DNA from: Glandiceps talaboti
Lineage: Eukaryota > Hemichordata > Enteropneusta > Spengelidae
DNA: 64,000 bases
Direction: 5' to 3'
Assembly: GCF_964340395.1 (NCBI RefSeq)
Contig: NC_135566.1
Coordinates: 7,800,001 to 7,864,000, forward strand
In this document: positions 23,916-64,000 of the stretch, piece after piece
Layout of the letters: each line of letters starts with the position of its first letter
Position numbering within the stretch: the first letter of the stretch is position 1
Position numbers and translations under genes: made by a program
The notes under the pieces: generated by a model
Database searches by the model: none
What the model was told of the DNA's origin: nothing
Seen by the model: the letters and a program-made list of their open reading frames with translations, nothing else

Positions 23916-24383
23916 TGTAGCAAAATCAGTGATTGACAACATGTATTTCTGTCCCTCTGTTATGCAGCTTTAACCAAGGGTTTCCTTTTACAGTGAAAAA
24001 CAAATAACTAAGCATCCATGGTCAACTTGAGTTAAGTTTAAATATATTATGCATGTACTTGGTGGAGCAAACTTACTGTATTGGTCTATATTATAACTCA
24101 GTTTATAAGTACAGGGTTGTGCTGATTTTACACAACATGAAATGCTTTAAAGGGATTGCACTGGTGACTTTGTGAACACATGAATAGAATTAATTCAGGG
24201 ATCAACTCCCAGATGGTAGTCTCACCTAAAAGACATAAATTGCACTATATCTAGCCTAGCCCCTTCACTTAGGTGATTTCAGCTATGTTCTCTCTCAACA
24301 CACCCTTAGACTTTTCAATTCAATATTTTACTTTAACAAAATGTCAGCCAGAAAATGGGCTGTACAATCTTACTGGATTTTCA

Positions 24384-25101
24384 ATCTACCCAGTGTCAGA
24401 TGACATCAGTGGCACCACCATCTATCCACTGTGTCAGATGACATCAGTGGCATCACCATCTACCCAGTGTCAGATGACATCAGTGGCACCACCATCTATC
24501 CACTGTGACAGATGACATCAGTGGCATCACCATCTATCCACTGTGTCAGATGACATCAGTGGCATCACCATCTATCCACTGTGTCAGATGACATCAGTGA
24601 CATCACCATCTATCCACTGTGTCAGATGACATCAGTGACATCACCATCTATCCACTGTGTCAGATGACATCAGTGGCATCACCATCTACCCAGTGTCAGA
24701 TGACATCAGTGGCACCACCATCTATCCACTGTGTCAGATGACATCAGTGGCATCACCATCTATCCACTGTGTCAGATGACATCAGTGGCATCACCATCTA
24801 TCCACTGTGTCAGATGACATCAGTGACATCACCATCTATCCACTGTGTCAGATGACATCAGTGACATCACCATCTATCCACTGTGTCAGATGACATCAGT
24901 GGCATCACCATCTATCCACTGTGTCAGATGACATCAGTGGCATCACCATCTATCCACTGTGTCAGATGACATCAGTGACATCACCATCTATCCACTGTGT
25001 CAGATGACATCAGTGACATCACCATCTATCCACTGTGTCAGATGACATCAGTGACATCACCATCTATCCACTGTGTCAGATGACATCAGTGACATCACCA
25101 T
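24384..25101. repeat. 38-bp minisatellite, about 19 copies
   Basis: The unit contains TGTGTCAGATGACATCAGTG followed by GCATCACCATCTATCCA, about 38 bp; some copies are 36 bp with CCCAGTGTCAG. Variants alternate GGCATC, GGCACC and GACATC in blocks, which suggests segmental spread of sub-groups of units. Confidence 0.95.
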
Positions 25102-26589
25102 GTGATCTGAATTAATGAGAAGAGTATAGTCGAGCTAGGCGACATAAACTGTGTCAGAAGCCAATCACAAACGGAAAGATTTCATGATTTCAAGTGGATC
25201 AAGCCATTGTTATGTGAAGTTGTAATCTAAATTTAGATTTGAATACTGAATCACTGGACAAAAATCAAAGTGAGTGTAGAGAGTACATAGCTGAACTTAA
25301 CCAAGTTAAGGGTTTAAGGCTACTTATCTTGATGTATAAAAGTTGTCAAAACTGAGGAATAACTCTTAGTCACTATGACAATAAATATTTTTCTCCTAAA
25401 TGGGCCATCCATACTTAATTCTATGTTTCTCGTCATAACACCTTTTTTAATGGAAATAGAGATATTACACTTAAAGTACAAAGGAAACTTTGAACCATTG
25501 GTTTTATTAAATTTCCAAATTTCAGCACTAAACTGTAATTTTCACTCGGATACATGCTTGTGGGGTTGACATCATATAATCAGTGACATTGCAATTATTT
25601 TCTAATCCTGCCACTGAGGGCGTTGATTTATAATATTTTTGCCAGTTAGAAGAAATATTGGATCAGTTGGGGTCATGAGAAACATGTAATTAAATATGGC
25701 CGCCCATACAAGTTATCATAGGAGTATTCAATTCATACCACCATTTTGTGTTCTACACCATCTAAATGATTGTCAACTGCAAGTAATAGTTGCACATACT
25801 TGGAGCTTCAAATATTTGACAACAAAAATCAATTTTTAAAATTATAATTTCTTGAAAATGACCCCTTCTTAAATATGTCTGTGAATCTCCTGGAGATTGA
25901 ACCCCTTAGGTCAATGAATCTTCTTAAGTGACCCCTCTAAGTTCTCAAATAATATATTATGGAAAATATCGACATATGTATCTGATATGGAACACGCATG
26001 ACCTGTCTGAAAAGTGAACCCCTTCTGACCAAAAGATCATATTGACAGAGACCCCTTAAGTTTATTTTTTTTACACATGGCCCCTTTAAGTTGATGAATC
26101 CTAGAGTAACTAGGCAACAAGGAATTCTGAAAATATCATGTGTACTGACACTGATGTTGACTTCTTTTGCACTCAAATGTATAGATCATGTGATATATCT
26201 TGGATTTTGGCAAACTTTGCAGTTTTTTATGGCTAGACTTTTACACATAGCTGATAAACAGCTGATAACAGATAATATTGTTCAGACAATTCTTCCGATG
26301 TTCCACACGCCAACATCAAACTATTTGTGTAGTTTCTCAAACCTGAGTTGGTTACAAAGTAAAATGTTTCCGTCAAAACTGTTACAATCACAATAAATGT
26401 GAACAGTGGGAGTCAAAATTTGACAGGAGATATATCCATGACCTAAGTGCTATTGGATCACTATGAAACAATATCCATTTGAGAGAAAATTAAAATGAGG
26501 CAATGATGGAGGACTGAATTCAAATTTCTGATGAATGACAAGTTACAGATGAATGAATTATGAAGATACACATACTATCGGCAAACTAA

Positions 26590-26818
26590 GATAGACACAA
26601 ACTGTAACTATTGTTTAATGTGGTAGATTACATAAGATGTTGCTTTTGGTGATGTGGACATAATCACCCTGTAACCAAGATAGCATCAACATTGAATGCG
26701 CCACCACTTTATAAAAACTTGCTATCAGAAACACCACCCTACTGTGAGTGTAATGAAATCAATGTCCTTTGAAAGCTTGTATCAATATGTAGCAGTAACA
26801 GTTTTAGTTTGTGTCTGT
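26590..26818. mobile_element. Fold-back element, family A, copy 3
   Basis: It begins TAAGATAGACACAAACTGTA and ends with AGTTTTAGTTTGTGTCTGTG, the inverse form. The internal GTAGATTACA, ATAATCACCCTG and CACCCTACTGTGAGTGTAA blocks are shared with copy 2. Confidence 0.6.
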
Positions 26819-27384
26819 GTCGGCTTACCAATAGTTGATCTGCCACTGTTGTAAACAACCCAACATTACAGCTACCCCAACACGATGGAATTTCAACAAA
26901 TGAATGGGAACTACTATTATGGATATGATGTGACTGGAGAAAACTTTCTGTAAGTGTTTCACTTTCTTCTTTTTACCTTCAAATACATTTCGTAACAAGT
27001 CATCTACGAACTCACTAAAAATCATCTGTATCTCCACTGCTAGACAACATTGAACAGCATACAAACAGTAAACTAAAACATGTTTCCAAAAATTTCTACA
27101 TAGTCTGGATGAAATCATATTTTGTCACTCTCACTGACCTTTTTCCTGTCTTGTACTGTTGTGTTGTATGTGATATTCAGAAAAGTTGACCTTTCTCAGA
27201 GGTCACAGGGTGAAAGGTCAAAGACAGGACAAGAAGGGGAGACAGCGTAATGACTGCTAAGTGAGATTTCATTCAAAGTAGGACAGAATAAATTCATTTA
27301 CATATAATTGTTGGTAGCTTGATCAGTCGAATGCTGATAACTTAGAAAGAGAGAAAATAAACTGACAATCTCATTCCAAAATTA

Positions 27385-27398
27385 GCGCCCTCTAGTGG
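27385..27398 (-). promoter_or_regulatory. CTCF-type binding motif
   Basis: The minus strand reads CCACTAGAGGGCGC, which fits the published core consensus CCASYAGRKGGCRS at all 14 positions. It lies between RPL6 and the NF1 3' end. CTCF and its motif are conserved across bilaterians. Occupancy is inferred from sequence only. Confidence 0.5.
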
Positions 27399-28871
27399 CA
27401 TGACCAGGTAGTGATGTAAATAGGTGACATGTGAATCATTTGAAAAATTTTCAAGTAAAAGTTTTTTCATTAGTGTCCATATCACATTATGGGGATATTT
27501 TTAGACTTATTAAAACTTAATTAGCATTATTACGAAGGTAATTGTGTAAAAGACAATTTTTTTTTACACAATTATGTAAACCTTTTTACCCCATGGGGAT
27601 ACAATGAACCCTATAATTTAAATATGAACCTATACATACGACAACAGGGATCAACAATTTATTATATATTTTTTTTAAATGGAGAAACCATGTAGTGTAA
27701 ATCTGTAGTCAATCTATGACAGGCCTATTCCGATAAACAAAAATACATAAAATAACAGTTACATGTAAATATTGTACAAAAACAAAAAAACAGTCAAGTT
27801 TTTTAAAAATATACTTCAAGGGTTTGGCAGTGCATCGGGGATGACTCAACAAACCAACAATGGGACATTTCACAGTACTGTTTGGTAAAACCAATATGAT
27901 GTAGAATCTAAAACAAAAAAAACATTGTCTTTTTTATGTCTCTGTAACATCCTTGTACAAAAAATGGTGAAAACCACATAATTATCAAATTTATCTGGTA
28001 CATTACCTAATTTAAAAAAAAAAAAAAGATTTTAGCAGAAATTCATGCAGATTTACTTTTTTTTTAGAACTTTTTAAAAGACCATATTGCACATAATTAC
28101 CACAGAGTATTTTACTTCGTTTGATGATGAAATGAATTAAATATACAAGAGATGACACAGTTCTGTGATAATTAACATTTCATGGTGAGTCTCTATCTAG
28201 GATGAGTCCTAAAAAATGAACCCAACCTCGTAGAAACTGCTTGATGAATTTATCCATCTAGGGTTGCTGCTTCTGCAAAAATTTGCAGTCAAAACAACCG
28301 AACGGACTGTCTCTGAAACTGTTTTTTTTTTGTTACCAAATTTACATACCGAATTCAAAATACTTCACGATTACGCGAATGCAAAATGACCCAGCCACAT
28401 TGAATAATTATAGTTGCTAAAAATACCAGCTTTACAAAAGTATACCAAATTGTTCAAGTCAACCCAAGTAAGTTGAAAATCTAAAAAAATCTCATCAACA
28501 ACCTTGGTCTTTTTTAACCTGCCCCTTCCCTTCAGACTTGTGCTATTTGGTTTGATCTTATATTACCAAATATGCGAATCAGTCTATTCTGCAAAAGGGA
28601 AGGGGAGTAAGGTTCTCTTAGACAACCCTCAGTATTTTACTGTAGTTGCCATCTCATCAGTTACTTCTTTACCCCAAACCACTTCAAATCACAACTTGCT
28701 ACAGTAGCTGACAGCTTTTATCCCCATGTACTTTGTACACGACCTTTCAACTTTGAACTCTGACATACACACTATATCCAGCCATCTTGTGTCAGGTGAA
28801 GAACGTGTCAACACATAACACTATAATAAACACTTTCAATATATTTGAAGTTGGAAAACTGTACACTTTGA

Positions 28872-28877
28872 TTTATT
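28872..28877 (-). terminator. NF1: Candidate NF1 polyadenylation signal
   Basis: AATAAA on the minus strand (TTTATT on plus), about 1.03 kb after the NF1 stop. Other AATAAA-like hexamers lie further on, so the true 3' end is uncertain. If used, the 3' UTR contains the TACTG array. Confidence 0.4.
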
Positions 28878-28929
28878 CATTTTACCATTAGAAAATGCAT
28901 ATCTTGTATTGTCCAAACTATTGTATGTT

Positions 28930-29172
28930 TTGTACTGTATTTTACTGTACTGTACTGCATGTACTGTACTGTACTGTACTGCATGTACTGTACTGTACTG
29001 TACTGCATATACTGTACTGTACTGTACTGTACTGTACTGTATCGCATATACTGTACTGTACTGTACTGTACTGCATATACTGTACTGTACTGTACTGTAC
29101 TGCATATACTGTACTGTACTGTACTGTACTGTACTGTACCGCACTGTATTTTACTGTACTGCATGTACTATA
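28930..29172. repeat. (TACTG)n pentanucleotide array
   Basis: About 240 bp of TACTG repeats interrupted at intervals by GCATG and GCATA variants. Because the unit is 5 nt, several frames stay open (tyrosine- and cysteine-rich, or MQYSTVQY-like); these are not genes. It probably lies in the NF1 3' UTR. Confidence 0.95.
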
Positions 29173-29903
29173 TAGTACTGCTCCATACTCTATACCTCAG
29201 TCTTTCCAAATTATGTGAATTATCTGCCAAAACAGTGAAACACGATAAAATACATGTTTGTACCACACAGTTATTTTGAAGAGAGGGACAAATGAGAGTA
29301 CATACACACAACAAAATAATGATGACAAAGACTTGAATAATTTCATGACAAATACGTGGCAAGGAGACAGACAAAGCAATCGGACAACATCATGATAAAA
29401 TACAAAAAAAGTGGGATTGAAACGGAATGCAGAAGATAAAAAAAAAAGAGAGGAAGATATTTAAGGAATGTAGTCAAAATCTGTGTGTACGACAATTATC
29501 ATTTTTATACATGTTCATACAAAATATGCATTTCCTGGCTGCCACACATGGCTTATTTACAGCATAGTAGTTACTATGGCAACAGACTATAGAATTATTC
29601 ATTGTGATTCTGGCATATACATACTATCTGTACAAATTTCAGATGCCGATCACGTCATGAAATTTTCAACACACCATCCCTTTTCCTGTTATTAAATTAC
29701 AAGTTCTCATTCTCCTTTTATAGTATTTCTTTTATGTCAACTATCTGTACAACATTATCCTCTGAGACAGAAATCTCAATATTTCATCGATTTCATCTCA
29801 ACTTTTCAATAGTGGATATCTGATTTCTATCCACACGTTTTGTTTGTTTGTTTGTGATACCAGCTCAGCAAAGAAACGTCAAGTTTCATATTTGTGCGTT
29901 CTT

Positions 29904-63586
<33,683 letters not shown>

Positions 63587-64000
63587 CTAAAACGAAATAT
63601 AGGAGTAACACAGAAACATTATGCAAATTATTAGTCATCAATATGCAAAATGATTTTTTTGGGATCGATGTTTGCAAATTACTCATGAAGTATTTCTATA
63701 TGAAATTATAACAATTTGCTTGTTTGTTTGTTATTTCTGGCTATAAATATCGTGTGACCTTTCATACATACAGTATGTGAAACATTACAAATCAAGGCAC
63801 AGAGTGATTAACACACTTACATTACAAATTTACATATCAAGGTAGAGCTTGATTACATCACAAACTTACAAATCAGGGGGCACTGATTAATACATTTAAC
63901 AAATCAAGGCACAAAGTAATTAAAAAAAATACTTATTAAATTACAATTAACAAATCAAGGCACAGTGATTAATACATTATATTACAAATCTACAAATCAA

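Larger units (their letters stand above)
20998..28871. other. Intergenic between RPL6 and the NF1 3' end
   Basis: About 7.9 kb without a recognisable gene beyond the RPL6 3' end. It holds a TTTA tract (22229-22260), a fold-back element (22601-22826), ~65-bp and 38-bp tandem repeats, a region of repeated ACCCCTTAAGTT-like motifs (about 25855-26095), a third family A element and a CTCF-type motif. A minus-strand frame at 26825-27118 (97 codons) has no recognisable homology. Confidence 0.6.

Noticed and set aside
26825-27118. 97-codon minus-strand frame (FSEFVDDLLRNVFEGKKKK...)
   Set aside because: Partly protein-like, but no family recognised, and its end abuts a family A fold-back repeat.
28836-29279. 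Overlapping frames of 88-107 codons on both strands
   Set aside because: Translation of the TACTG pentanucleotide array, whose period keeps several frames open.

Overview
This is an animal nuclear genome window, AT-rich and intron-rich. It carries three protein-coding genes with GT-AG introns, and the rest is microsatellites, minisatellites and short fold-back elements. The proteins are close to their vertebrate orthologues over long stretches, but introns are short (mostly 0.3-1 kb) and the genes are compact. That suggests an invertebrate bilaterian, probably a deuterostome such as a hemichordate, echinoderm or cephalochordate. The sequence alone does not settle which.

Layout: 1-3881 has no supported gene. 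3882-9078 is a satellite-like array of about 5.5 copies of a ~950-bp unit made of two adjacent fold-back elements. 9079-10985 is intergenic with two short fold-back elements. INO80E (minus strand, coding exons 10986-16941) encodes a 241-residue subunit of the INO80 chromatin remodeller. RPL6 (plus strand, coding 18086-20997) encodes a 249-residue large-subunit ribosomal protein. The two are head to head across about 110 bp, which looks like a shared promoter. 20998-29903 is intergenic, with minisatellites, fold-back repeats, a strong CTCF-type motif and the probable NF1 3' UTR.

29904 to the right edge is neurofibromin (NF1, minus strand). I could place 44 coding exons that splice in frame to 2,244 residues and a stop. 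They start at about human residue 410, so the first exons lie beyond the window. The GAP domain with its arginine finger, the Sec14-PH module, the HEAT-like region and the basic C-terminus are all recognisable.

The most unusual feature is structural. At least nine NF1 exons have nearby tandem duplicates of the exon edge together with its splice site. Copies range from near-perfect (a 22-nt microexon with a second 22-nt copy keeping both splice sites; a 25-bp duplication of a 5' splice site) to decayed (four copies of one exon; six copies of one acceptor). In addition, two tetranucleotide arrays of complementary sequence lie in opposite orientation around exons 23-25 and could pair in the pre-mRNA. 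One NF1 intron holds a candidate nested membrane-protein ORF with an apparent frame shift.
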